A stretch of 64,000 nt of DNA from Hyphomicrobium sp. (lineage in GTDB: Bacteria; Pseudomonadota; Alphaproteobacteria; Rhizobiales; Hyphomicrobiaceae), in assembly GCA_017512425.1 (NCBI GenBank), contig JAFWGI010000015.1, positions 248,001 to 312,000 on the forward strand. Reading direction: 5' to 3'. The notes under the pieces are model-generated. The model was given only the letters and a program-made list of their open reading frames with translations. It was not told the DNA's origin and made no database searches. Position numbers and translations under genes: made by a program. Below are positions 1 to 10,778 of this stretch, in pieces. Numbering within the stretch: the stretch's first letter is position 1; the number at the start of each line of letters is the position of its first letter.

Positions 1-816
1 CGCTTCCTCGTGACCAAACGAGGTCGCGTCGTAGCGGAAATTCCGGCGAGCGTATCTCACGTCAAGAATCTGACGTTGTGCACGGTCATCGGTGACGAAA
101 CCGGCGTTACCGTCGGCACCGTCGAACATCTCCTCGCCGCGTTGCGCGGTTTGTCGCTCGACAATCTCTATATCGAGATCGACAGCAAAGAAGTTCCGAT
201 CATGGACGGCTCGTCGGCGGTTTTCGTCGAGGCCATTGACCGGGTGGGGATTCGCGAACTGGCTGAGCCACGCAAGTACATCAAGGTGCTCAAGGCCGTC
301 CGCGCAGAAGAGAACGGCTGCTGGGGCGAATTGGTTCCGCACACAGGCTTTAGCCTCGACGTCGAAATCGATTTTGCAACGCCCGTCATTGGACGCCAGC
401 GTCTCGCCTACGAAATGAGCCCCGGCGTATTCCGCCACGAACTTTCCCGCGCCCGCACCTTTGGCTTCATGAGCGATGTTGAAAAGCTCTGGAAAGCCGG
501 TCTGGCTCTCGGTGCCGATCTGACCAACACCGTCGCTATCGGTGAAGACAAGATCATGAATCGCGAAGGTCTCCGCTACAACCAAGAATTCGTGCGCCAC
601 AAGATGCTTGACGCAGTTGGCGACCTTTCGCTCGCAGGCGCGCCGCTTCTAGGTGCTTATCGCTCATATCGCGGCGGCCACCGTCTGAACGCGATGGTCC
701 TGCAGGCGTTGTTCGCGGACGAGTCGAACTGGACGATGGTTCAGGCTCCGCGCACCAAGCCGGCCCGCGCTACCGTTGCGCACGTACCGGCCGCTATGGC
801 GGCTGCGGCTGAGTAA
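1..816 (+). CDS. lpxC: UDP-3-O-acyl-N-acetylglucosamine deacetylase, 5' truncated
   Basis: LpxC is the zinc deacetylase that commits UDP-3-O-acyl-GlcNAc to lipid A synthesis in the cytoplasm. The frame is open from base 1, so the N-terminus lies outside the window; the GTG at base 10 is internal to the family, not the start. Visible zinc-ligand motifs are VGTVEHLLAAL (first His) and RHKMLDAVGDL (second His and Asp), together with the family segments EVPIMDGSS and SRARTFGF. The last 35 residues or so are an alanine/proline-rich tail. bamD and ligA follow on the same strand. Identification is firm; only the missing 5' part is uncertain. Confidence 0.95.
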   Translation, partial: RFLVTKRGRVVAEIPASVSHVKNLTLCTVIGDETGVTVGTVEHLLAALRGLSLDNLYIEIDSKEVPIMDGSSAVFVEAIDRVGIRELAEPRKYIKVLKAVRAEENGCWGELVPHTGFSLDVEIDFATPVIGRQRLAYEMSPGVFRHELSRARTFGFMSDVEKLWKAGLALGADLTNTVAIGEDKIMNREGLRYNQEFVRHKMLDAVGDLSLAGAPLLGAYRSYRGGHRLNAMVLQALFADESNWTMVQAPRTKPARATVAHVPAAMAAAAE

Positions 817-1049
817 ATTTCGCGCATTGGACCGCCGCGCTGATCAAATGGCGCGGCGCTCAATATCTACGACTTTGGCGGCTGTTACGTCTTCGGCGCC
901 ATAATTCAGCTCTTAAAAGCGTGGTTGATAGCCACTGTTTTCAAGGCCTTAATTGGCATTTGATGCTTTTATGGCGGCGGCTTCGATGCTAAGCCAAACC
1001 TTGAAGTCCAATCCGGGCTGACGTCACAATAGCTAGGCTCTGATCTGAG

Positions 1050-1919
1050 ATGACAGTCGTGCCGCAAAAGTTTGCAAATACCCGGCCGTTCGCGGCCCGG
1101 ATTGCAGCATTGCTGATTGCCGCGACGCTGGCCGCCTGCTCGACGACGTCTATCGACGCAACGCAAGCTCTCAATCCCGATCCGCCGTCGAAGATGTTTG
1201 CCGATGGCGACTCGCTGATGTCGCGTGGCAAGTACGAAGACGCAGCGGCGAAATTCGAATCGCTCGACCGCGAGCATCCGTATTCGCCGGAAGCGCGCCG
1301 CGCCATCGTCATGGCGGCCTACGCCTATTATCGCGCTGGTAAGACGCCGGAAGCCATCGCGTCGGCCGAGCGCTATGTGGCCCTGCATCCCGGCACGAAA
1401 GAAGCGCCGCTTGCGCATCACATCATCGCATCGTGCTACTTCGACGATATAAAAGGGGCCAACCGCGATCAGACGGCGACGCGCAAAGCGCTTGAGCAGC
1501 TCAAGATCCTCAAGACGCGCTATCCCGACAGTGAATACGCGGTCAATGCCGACAATCGCATTCGTCTGGCGGAAGACAATCTTGCCGCCGCAGAAATGCA
1601 AGTCGGCCGTTATTACCTTCAGCGCCGCAACTACGTCGCCGCGATCAATCGCTTCAAGACGGTCGTCAGCGATTATCAGACGACGGCCCACGTCGAAGAG
1701 GCATTGGCCCGTTTGACGGAAGGTTACATGGCGCTCGGCATCACAAACGAAGCGCAGAATGCTGCCGCTGTCCTCGGTCACAACTATCCGGACAGCAAGT
1801 GGTACAAGGACAGCTACGCGCTGCTGCAATCCGGCGGACTCGCGCCGCGCGGCGACAGCGACTCGTGGTTGTCGAAGGCCTGGAAGGCCGTTCCGTCGTT
1901 CGGTCTCGGCAGCGGCTGA
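1050..1919 (+). CDS. bamD: Outer membrane assembly lipoprotein BamD (ComL/YfiO)
   Basis: BamD is the essential lipoprotein of the BAM complex that inserts beta-barrel proteins into the outer membrane. The 289-residue product begins with a basic region and a hydrophobic signal that ends in a lipobox (LAAC, lipidated Cys about residue 30). It is followed by TPR-like repeats: residues 50-90 (FADGDSLMSRGKYEDAAAKF), then EARRAIVMAAYAYYRAG and KTPEAIASAERYVALHPG. Length is normal for the family. It sits 233 bases after lpxC, a classic alphaproteobacterial arrangement. In many relatives recN follows, but here ligA comes next after about 100 bases. Confidence 0.93.
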   Translation: MTVVPQKFANTRPFAARIAALLIAATLAACSTTSIDATQALNPDPPSKMFADGDSLMSRGKYEDAAAKFESLDREHPYSPEARRAIVMAAYAYYRAGKTPEAIASAERYVALHPGTKEAPLAHHIIASCYFDDIKGANRDQTATRKALEQLKILKTRYPDSEYAVNADNRIRLAEDNLAAAEMQVGRYYLQRRNYVAAINRFKTVVSDYQTTAHVEEALARLTEGYMALGITNEAQNAAAVLGHNYPDSKWYKDSYALLQSGGLAPRGDSDSWLSKAWKAVPSFGLGSG

Positions 1920-1955
1920 GCTGACACGTACACCCGTCGAAGCCTTGATTGATAG

Positions 1956-4142
<2,187 letters not shown>

Positions 4143-4147
4143 GTGAC

Positions 4148-4333
4148 TCACGCGGCATTCGCCAATTCAATGTACAATTCGCCATTTCGTTCAAGCACCA
4201 CGACGTTACCGCCAATTAATGTGATGTCACTCAATGCGCCAAGCGCAAGTTCCGGGCGAACCGACACTTGCAACTGCTCGCGCAAAGAATAGGGGAGGTG
4301 CGGGGCGGCGCTGAAATCAAAAATCGGGTCCAT
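4148..4333 (-). CDS. Small hypothetical protein (61 aa)
   Basis: The 61-residue product has no recognised domain. The sequence begins MDPIFDFSAAPHLPYSLREQ and ends in an alternating hydrophobic stretch (ITLIGGNVVVLERNGELYIE), which suggests a small beta structure. A GGAG sits about 8 bases before the ATG, supporting translation. It is convergent with ligA (6 bases between stops) and downstream of the aminopeptidase gene on the same strand. Reality is likely but not certain; function unknown. Confidence 0.5.
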   Translation of the reverse strand: MDPIFDFSAAPHLPYSLREQLQVSVRPELALGALSDITLIGGNVVVLERNGELYIELANAA

Positions 4334-4412
4334 CGAAGTCTCTCCATCAAATGACTGACTGTGCAGAGATCATGATGGATGTGATGTGATGGCGCTGTTC
4401 CCGCAGTTATAG

Positions 4413-6236
4413 TCAGGTTCTTTGCGTAATCGGCTCTGTCGCGCGCGCCAACCAGATGGCCGTCAGCGTATCGACGCGGGGCGCAAGCTCTTTGAGTACG
4501 CGTGCGTGGTAATCGTTGAGCCACTGGAGTTCAGCAGTCGTCAGCATAGCGGGATCGATCAACCGGCGGTCGAACGGCGCAAGCGTCAGCGTTTCGAATG
4601 ACATCATCTGCCGATCGCCACCGGCGACGTCCTGCAATTCTGTGACGAGCACGACATTCTCTAAACGAATGCCGTAGGCGCCTTCCTTGTAATAGCCCGG
4701 CTCATTCGACAGCAGCATGCCAGGTTGCAGCACAGCCATGCCGGCGCGCGAAATCGATTGCGGACCTTCGTGCACCGACAAGTAGCTGCCTATGCCGTGG
4801 CCTGTTCCGTGATCGAAATCGACCCCGATATCCCAAAGAGCGCGCCGCGCAAAGGGATCGAGGTCGATGCCCCGCGTTCCCTTCGGAAAGCGCGCAGTTG
4901 CAATCGAGATATGCCCTTTAAGTACGGCCGTATACCGTTGCCGCATTTCATCGTTGGGTTCGCCGATTGCGACCGTCCGCGTGATGTCGGTTGTGCCGTC
5001 TTCGTACTGACCACCGCTATCGACGAGAAACAATTCGCCAGAATTCAAAACCCGGTTCGTAGCATCCGTTACGCGATAGTGGACGATTGCGCCGTTGGAG
5101 CCAGAGCCGGAGATGGTGGCAAAGCTAATTTCTTTTAATTTGCCGGTTGCGTCGCGAAACGCTTCGAGTTGCCGGACTGCAGAAATCTCATCGACGTCTC
5201 CACTTTGCGCGGTCTCGTCGAGCCATGCAAGAAAGCGCGTGACGGCCGCGCCGTCGCGCTCGTGTGCGCTGCGTGAGCCGGCGATTTCAGAAGCCGTCTT
5301 GATAGCCTTCGGAACGATGCAGGGGTCTTGACCAAATACAGCCGATTTCGCACCCAGAGTTCGTTCGAACCAATACGCGGCGGTATCGCCGTCAATGCGC
5401 ACCCGGCGCGCCGTATCGCGAAGTGCTTCCAGTCGGGGCTTGAGCTGATCAGGCGTCGATATTTTTGCGGTGGGCGATAGATGCGCGCGCGTTTCGTCGG
5501 CGATCTTTGTGGGGTCTATGAAAAGCTCAGCCTTGCCGGTCGCCGGGACGATCGCGAAAGCGAGTACGACCGGATTGTGCGCGACGTCGCTGCCGCGAAT
5601 ATTGAATAGCCAGCAAATGGAATCCGGCAGTGTTAAGACGACGGCGTGCTGGCCGTCGTCCTTCAGCTGCTTCTGAAGCGCCGCAAGTTTTTCAGCGGAG
5701 GAGCGACCGGCGCACTGCAGCGGCTGCGGAACCGCCGGCGCGGTTGGAGGCGCAGGCCTGTCATCGCCCCAAACGCCATCGACGGCATTCTTCGCAAGCG
5801 GTTTGAGCGTGATACCTTTCGGCGCCAACGCCTTCGTCAGCCGACTGATTTCGGCGCTTGTGTGCAACCAGGGATCAAACCCGACCGTGCTGCCTTTTGG
5901 CAGCGCGTTCGCAATCCATTCGGAGATGCGCGGCCGCGGTAGAAGGGAAACTTCAAATAGGTCGGTATCGGTCTCGGCTTTCGCCTGCACCGTATAGCGC
6001 CCGTCTACGACCAGCACGGCGGCTTTGCGCGTTACGATAGCAATGCCAGCAGAGCCCGAAAAACCCGTCAGCCATTTCAACCGCTCGGCCGACGGCGGAA
6101 CGTATTCGCCTTGATGCTCGTCGGCACGGGGCACGAGGACGGCATCGACTTTGACTTTGGCAAGCGCCGCGCGCAGCGCTTTTACCCGGTCTGCGACGTG
6201 CTGTGATCCGGATGTGTTTTCAAAGGTCTGAAACAT
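4413..6236 (-). CDS. Xaa-Pro aminopeptidase P family metallopeptidase (M24B)
   Basis: This is a cytoplasmic dimetal aminopeptidase that removes an N-terminal residue preceding proline. The 607-residue length matches the long, three-domain aminopeptidase P type: two creatinase-N-like domains (residues 15-150 and about 170-325) and a C-terminal pita-bread domain. Metal-site motifs are visible: FLVDSGGQYEDGTTDITRT (two Asp), DHGTGHGIGSYLSVHEGP (His) and LSNEPGYYKEGAYGIRLEN (two Glu). It ends a reverse-strand block DUF3754-prmA-pepP; the prmA stop is only 7 bases upstream of its ATG, so an operon is likely. Confidence 0.92.
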   Translation of the reverse strand: MFQTFENTSGSQHVADRVKALRAALAKVKVDAVLVPRADEHQGEYVPPSAERLKWLTGFSGSAGIAIVTRKAAVLVVDGRYTVQAKAETDTDLFEVSLLPRPRISEWIANALPKGSTVGFDPWLHTSAEISRLTKALAPKGITLKPLAKNAVDGVWGDDRPAPPTAPAVPQPLQCAGRSSAEKLAALQKQLKDDGQHAVVLTLPDSICWLFNIRGSDVAHNPVVLAFAIVPATGKAELFIDPTKIADETRAHLSPTAKISTPDQLKPRLEALRDTARRVRIDGDTAAYWFERTLGAKSAVFGQDPCIVPKAIKTASEIAGSRSAHERDGAAVTRFLAWLDETAQSGDVDEISAVRQLEAFRDATGKLKEISFATISGSGSNGAIVHYRVTDATNRVLNSGELFLVDSGGQYEDGTTDITRTVAIGEPNDEMRQRYTAVLKGHISIATARFPKGTRGIDLDPFARRALWDIGVDFDHGTGHGIGSYLSVHEGPQSISRAGMAVLQPGMLLSNEPGYYKEGAYGIRLENVVLVTELQDVAGGDRQMMSFETLTLAPFDRRLIDPAMLTTAELQWLNDYHARVLKELAPRVDTLTAIWLARATEPITQRT

Positions 6237-6243
6237 GGTTGCT

Positions 6244-7119
6244 CTAGCGGCGGCGCAAGGTCAGGGTGGACCAGCCGACGATCCTGTCATGGCGTTCGAG
6301 TTTAAAACCGGACGCGACGTAGGCGGCGATCACCTGCGGCGCTTGAGGAATGAGGATACCGGATAGCAGCAGCGTGCCGCTGCGCGCAACGCTGCGCGAC
6401 AATGCCGGCGCAAGGCGGATTAGCGGTCCGGCGAGAATGTTAGCGATCAGCAGGCCGAAGGGCGGCGATTGCCTAAGCCACGGGTGGTCAACGCCCGCCG
6501 CGGCTGCCGTTGCAATCCGGTCAGCGACACCGTTCAGGCGCATGTTTTCCGCGGCCACTTTAACCGATTGCGGGTCCATGTCGGTCGCGATGATGTCGGC
6601 TCCTGGCAGCGCCTTGGCCACGGCGATCGCGAGGACGCCGGATCCGCAGCCGAGATCGAGAACGGTATCAAAGGCCTCGCTGCGCGTTAGCCGGTCAATC
6701 GCCAACAGGCAGCCGAGCGTTGTGGCATGATGCGCCGTGCCAAACGCCTCTCCAGCGTCGATCAAAATGTTATTGGGGCCGCGGGCAACGCGTCCGCAAT
6801 CGTGGCTGCCATGCACGACAAATCGCCCGGCAAACACCGGCGGCAATGCGGCTTGGGAAATTGCGACCCAGTTGAGGTCGGGAACCTCTTCGATGATGAA
6901 TGGCGGCAATGCTCTGCCTACGATCGGCGCGATTTCCGCCGCCACATCACGGTCGTTGAGCCACTCATTGAAGAATGCTTCGAGCCGCCAGCTGCCGGCG
7001 CCGTTTTCAAAAACCGTCAGTGCATCCGGCGCGGGCTCCGTAAAGTCCTGCAGCGTCGCGGCCGCAAGATGTGCCAAATCGCGGTCGCTGAAATCAGCGA
7101 CCAATTTCTGCAGTGGCAT
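6244..7119 (-). CDS. prmA: Ribosomal protein L11 methyltransferase
   Basis: PrmA is an SAM-dependent enzyme that trimethylates ribosomal protein L11. It has an N-terminal substrate-recognition region and a Rossmann methyltransferase domain with motif I VLDLGCGSGVLAIAVAKA, an acidic motif II IIATDMDPQSV, and LLIANILAGPLIRLAP as the catalytic NxxxxPL-like motif. GEAFGTAHHATT before motif I is also characteristic. The 291-residue length is typical. It lies 13 bases after the DUF3754 gene and 7 bases before aminopeptidase P, consistent with co-transcription. Confidence 0.92.
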   Translation of the reverse strand: MPLQKLVADFSDRDLAHLAAATLQDFTEPAPDALTVFENGAGSWRLEAFFNEWLNDRDVAAEIAPIVGRALPPFIIEEVPDLNWVAISQAALPPVFAGRFVVHGSHDCGRVARGPNNILIDAGEAFGTAHHATTLGCLLAIDRLTRSEAFDTVLDLGCGSGVLAIAVAKALPGADIIATDMDPQSVKVAAENMRLNGVADRIATAAAAGVDHPWLRQSPPFGLLIANILAGPLIRLAPALSRSVARSGTLLLSGILIPQAPQVIAAYVASGFKLERHDRIVGWSTLTLRRR

Positions 7120-7132
7120 GCGTGCGGAGCCT

Positions 7133-8608
7133 TCAGCTTAGTTTTGTCACCGGCACTTGGGTGGGTTTGCCGGCATCGAACTCATATCCCTCAGCGCTGA
7201 CCGGGTCGGGCAGCAAGTCGAGGAACTGGTCCCATTTATCATCGATATGTTTGGACGCCGCTGACGGTGCGAGCGTATGCAGGCGGCCATTGGCATCTTC
7301 GGTGACGATACCGTCGCGCACAAGCCGGTCAAGCGCGTCTTCAAGATCGAAATCGACTTTGACACCAAAGGTCCGCGCCAGGAATTGCTCGATTGCCATA
7401 TCGATGGCCGGAAGGTCGGCCCGGGTTGCCTTTTCCTTGGCAAGCACGGTGTACAGCAGCATTTCCTCTTTAACGTCTTCTTCGGCGCCGCGTGCGGCGA
7501 TCTTCAGGATCACGCCGCGATTGTCGGCCATCGTATGAAAATAGAGATTTTGCGCCATGACGACCATGTAGCGCTGCTTTTGATTGAGGAAGCTCATCGC
7601 CTGACGAAACGCGACGCCGCCGAGTCCAGCGACCGCGCCGGCTGCGGCAATCGGGTTGGTCGTGATCAACGCAATTTTCCCTGCCGCGCCGACGGCGCCC
7701 ATGCCAAGGCCTCCGCCCGCTGTCACGCCAAGCCGCAGCTTGTCGAAGAAGCGGAAGCGCACTTCAGTGTTTGGGAAAACCATCTCGATGTCGCTGCGCG
7801 GAATGTTCTTGAACAGCTTCATGTAGATGCTCTGGTCGTTGATGCCGGGCGGCAGACCAGCCCGCGCCTTCTTCACGCGCTTCGTTGCCTGTTCGCGGTT
7901 CAGACCGTGTTCCTGCATCAGCTCTTCGACGCGTGCGTCGAACGGCTTCAGTTTGAAGAGGATGAACAGTCTTTGAAAAACCGGAACATCGAACTCTTCC
8001 TTGCGCATGAATTTCTGGAAGCGGCGGCGCTCATGCTTGCGGTTGGAGGCACCGCGATAATAAATCAGAATGTCGTCGAACGCCTTCATGTCGACTGCGA
8101 GGTCAAGACCGTAGTGACTATCTTTGGTCAGGATCAAATCAACATCTGAAGGATCGATGCGCTCATAGTTGGCACGTTGCATCAAGCTATCGACGCTCTC
8201 GACGACACGATGCTTGAGACGCGCGCGTTCTTCTTCAGTGAACTGCCGCGTCATCAGCAAATCGCTATCCGGCGAGAAGGCTTCATAGATCTGCTCAAGT
8301 TCAAGCAGCTTGGCGCTGTACTGCTGCTGGCGCCAATAATCGAGGTAACGGAAAAATCGCCGCGCATCCTGAGCTTCGCCAGTCGGCCAAGCGGATGGCA
8401 TTGTCAACCGATCCATCAAGGCGAAGCGCGTAACGGGTATAAACTTCTCACGTTTGCGGTGCGTGTCGGGCTCAAGAATGTCGGTCTTCTGAGGATCAGC
8501 CGTCGCGTCACTATTTTGATCCGCGCCGCGCGATCGGGTGAAGCCCACGCGACTGAAGAAGCCAGAACGCGGCTTCGAAGCGTCCGCTGAAATATCCGCC
8601 GCCGACAT
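7133..8608 (-). CDS. DUF3754 (TMEM143-like) membrane protein
   Basis: The sequence matches what I know of the DUF3754/TMEM143 family, whose function is unknown. The 491-residue product has a long soluble N-terminal half (charged, with an FMRKEEFDVPVFQRLFILFK stretch). A conserved segment KLFKNIPRSDIEMVFPN follows, then a glycine/alanine-rich hydrophobic region around residues 300-345 (LGVTAGGGLGMGAVGAAGKI and AAGAVAGLGGVAF) that is probably membrane-associated, then NLYFHTMADNRGVI and a winged-helix-like C-terminus. It is first in the block with prmA and aminopeptidase P. Family assignment is from memory of the motifs. Confidence 0.75.
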   Translation of the reverse strand: MSAADISADASKPRSGFFSRVGFTRSRGADQNSDATADPQKTDILEPDTHRKREKFIPVTRFALMDRLTMPSAWPTGEAQDARRFFRYLDYWRQQQYSAKLLELEQIYEAFSPDSDLLMTRQFTEEERARLKHRVVESVDSLMQRANYERIDPSDVDLILTKDSHYGLDLAVDMKAFDDILIYYRGASNRKHERRRFQKFMRKEEFDVPVFQRLFILFKLKPFDARVEELMQEHGLNREQATKRVKKARAGLPPGINDQSIYMKLFKNIPRSDIEMVFPNTEVRFRFFDKLRLGVTAGGGLGMGAVGAAGKIALITTNPIAAAGAVAGLGGVAFRQAMSFLNQKQRYMVVMAQNLYFHTMADNRGVILKIAARGAEEDVKEEMLLYTVLAKEKATRADLPAIDMAIEQFLARTFGVKVDFDLEDALDRLVRDGIVTEDANGRLHTLAPSAASKHIDDKWDQFLDLLPDPVSAEGYEFDAGKPTQVPVTKLS

Positions 8609-8964
8609 ACTCGTCCTCCCACTGGACCGAAAGCTGCAATCGCCGTCCGTGATACGCCCGCCCGACGTGATTGCGTCCGAGCTTTCGTCTTACTTTTTAG
8701 AGCGTGCGCTGTCGAGAATAAGTACCTCAATCGGCAGAGTTTTGGCCAATATGTGACGCACCATTCAGCGATGCTGTTGGGATCACCCGAGCTCGAAGCC
8801 AGAGACAAGGCAGCCTCGGGAGCAAATCTCGCTTTTTTACAAGTGTTTGAGCACAACGGCAGCGCAACGCGCAAAGCGGTTCATAACTTTTTTCCATGCC
8901 ACAGTCGCGCCGTTGTTCGGCTAAGAGTTGTACTCTTGGGGTAGAGTTAACGTCGGGGGCGGAC
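8609..8964. other. Divergent intergenic region, 356 bases
   Basis: This stretch separates the reverse DUF3754 gene from the forward J-domain gene and should carry both promoters. Several open frames cross it on both strands, but none has a convincing start or recognisable product. No strong hairpin or exact EcfG-type promoter was seen. Confidence 0.6.
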
Positions 8965-10242
8965 GTGTTCAGTAGCATCTCAAAGGCATTTTTCACCGCA
9001 TTAGTTGTATTCATTTTGAACCTGCCGACCAGCGGGCCTGCCGCGGCCGAAGATTTGGTCATGCCGTACAGTTGTGCGGTGAACGGCAAAAACCTGAACG
9101 TCACCCCGGCGAATGATACGGCCTATCGGATAGTCGGGCGCCGGTTTGAACAACCGTTCGTTGCCTGCAGAAATTGCGAAACAATGATGGTGCATCGCTT
9201 CACAATCGAATGCGATGGCGCGCAAATGCCCTGGTCAAGAATAACGCAAGCCGCGACGCAAGCGGGCGTCAAGCTTCCGTCCGGTTTGCCAGCCGGCTTT
9301 GCGCCGTTGAGCGCATTGTCAGGTCGCTTCGTATTGCCGGCGTTGGTGCGGACCGCGACGCACAGTGCCGCCGTCTCGATGCAAGATCTATCACCTGACA
9401 GCGTAACGGAAGTGGCGGACGATTGGCCATCTCAGACGGCCCGCAATAGTGAATGGGTGACGGAGGTTCGCTCCGACGTCATGCGATCAACACCCGGAAG
9501 CAATGCTGGTCACGTTGCGGCGTCGCTTGGTGGCGTTCTGCTGATGTTATTTGCGGCAAGCATGGTTGCGGCGGGGCGTTGGCGGATGCCCGCCTCAGCT
9601 ACCAGTTCGTGGCCGCCGAGTTCCAGCGCTGCCGGTGTGGCGGTCGGTCGTCTGGTCAAGCGCGCTCAGCAAACGCTCTCGCAACTGCGCACGAGCGTCG
9701 AAAATTTCTCGCAGTTCGGTGCGGCTCCGACAACGAGCGATGAAACGGCCAACGCTCTACTGATTTTGCAGGCGCGACTTATAGAAGTCGAATTTGCAGT
9801 CGCATCACTGGCTCCGCATCTTTTGCTGCGTGATGTGCTGTCGACTGAAACTGCAGCGATACGCGCTCGCGCAGATGATATCCAGCGTCAGGCTTCACAT
9901 CGCTCAGCGCAAAAGACGGCCGCCATTTTGCGCAATCTTCTGCGCGAACTCGACCGCATTGGCCGTATTGCCAGAAGTGCATATCAGGCAGCAACGGATG
10001 GCAGCGAGACGGTGGATGTCGATGAGCAGGCTTCACCGCAAACGATGGCAGATGCCTATCGTATTCTTGGTATCAATCCTGATGCCGCGCCGGTCGTGGC
10101 CAAAAAACTCGTCGATGCGTTGCGCATGAGTTGGCATCCAGATCATGCACGCGATGAAGGCGACCGCCGCATTCGCGAAAGCAGAATGAAGCAGATCAAC
10201 GCCGCCTGGGATTTAGTAAAATCGCAGCGCGCGGCGGCTTAG
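8965..10242 (+). CDS. Membrane-anchored J-domain protein with periplasmic Cys-containing domain
   Basis: The start chosen is GTG 8965 (GGGGGCGG upstream), which gives a clean signal peptide ending GPAAAED; a longer frame from 8896 would bury the signal. After the signal come four cysteines (residues 37, 68, 71 and 83; CRNC is a CxxC), a low-complexity region, a transmembrane helix at about 185-203 (LGGVLLMLFAASMVAAG), a coiled-coil-like region and a C-terminal J domain (YRILGINPDAAP, HPD at residues 391-393, MKQINAAWDLV). The J domain should face the cytoplasm and could recruit DnaK. Function is otherwise unknown. A hairpin terminator follows. Confidence 0.75.
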   Translation: MFSSISKAFFTALVVFILNLPTSGPAAAEDLVMPYSCAVNGKNLNVTPANDTAYRIVGRRFEQPFVACRNCETMMVHRFTIECDGAQMPWSRITQAATQAGVKLPSGLPAGFAPLSALSGRFVLPALVRTATHSAAVSMQDLSPDSVTEVADDWPSQTARNSEWVTEVRSDVMRSTPGSNAGHVAASLGGVLLMLFAASMVAAGRWRMPASATSSWPPSSSAAGVAVGRLVKRAQQTLSQLRTSVENFSQFGAAPTTSDETANALLILQARLIEVEFAVASLAPHLLLRDVLSTETAAIRARADDIQRQASHRSAQKTAAILRNLLRELDRIGRIARSAYQAATDGSETVDVDEQASPQTMADAYRILGINPDAAPVVAKKLVDALRMSWHPDHARDEGDRRIRESRMKQINAAWDLVKSQRAAA

Positions 10243-10258
10243 TGGCCTGCTAATACAA

Positions 10259-10288
10259 GAGGCGCCGCACCGGTTGGTGCGACGCCTC
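10259..10288 (+). terminator. Hairpin terminator after J-domain gene
   Basis: The arms GAGGCGCCGCACC and GGTGCGACGCCTC pair with one mismatch around a GGTT loop, 17 bases after the J-domain stop codon. The following bases (gaaaatactttt) give a modest T stretch. It could also serve the convergent small gene at 10322-10528. Confidence 0.65.
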
Positions 10289-10321
10289 GAAAATACTTTT
10301 GTGATCCCGCTAAGAAGCGCT

Positions 10322-10528
10322 TTACGCAGAATTCCGGTTGGCGGCCGGAAGATCCAGTGGCGCAATTGGCGTCAACGAAATCGGCGCCAGATGCGCGAAG
10401 CTCTCGCGCTTACGCTTATTCGATCCTGAAACAAACCGGGTTGTGACTGCGATAAAGTTAGCTAACGCATTGTTGCCCGGCAGATACTGCTTGAAACGCT
10501 CTTGCAGGATTGTTCGACGATCGCTCAT
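10322..10528 (-). CDS. Small hypothetical protein (68 aa)
   Basis: The product is basic in its first half (MSDRRTILQERFKQYLPG, then SGSNKRKRES) with a proline/leucine-rich end. No domain was recognised. A GGGAG lies 6 bases before the ATG, a good ribosome-binding site, which is the main reason to accept it. It is convergent with the J-domain gene and about 250 bases downstream of the helicase gene. Confidence 0.5.
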   Translation of the reverse strand: MSDRRTILQERFKQYLPGNNALANFIAVTTRFVSGSNKRKRESFAHLAPISLTPIAPLDLPAANRNSA

Positions 10529-10778
10529 GGATAGCTCCCTAGGTAGGCTCTACCCTCCCCAACTCACAACTGTTCTCTTAGTTTCACGCCCCCGCGCAAA
10601 TACGCATCACTACTTACGGCAAAAAACGCTATCGCAGCCGTGCGCACGTCCGCTTCAAAAGCTCAATTTTGGACAAAGGATCACTGCTGCGCGCCGGACA
10701 ACGGCGCATTTTAAAAATAGCCTTGAAATGCGGTGATCACGCGGAAAAACGGTTAATGCGGAGCGTTTTCTGAGGCGC

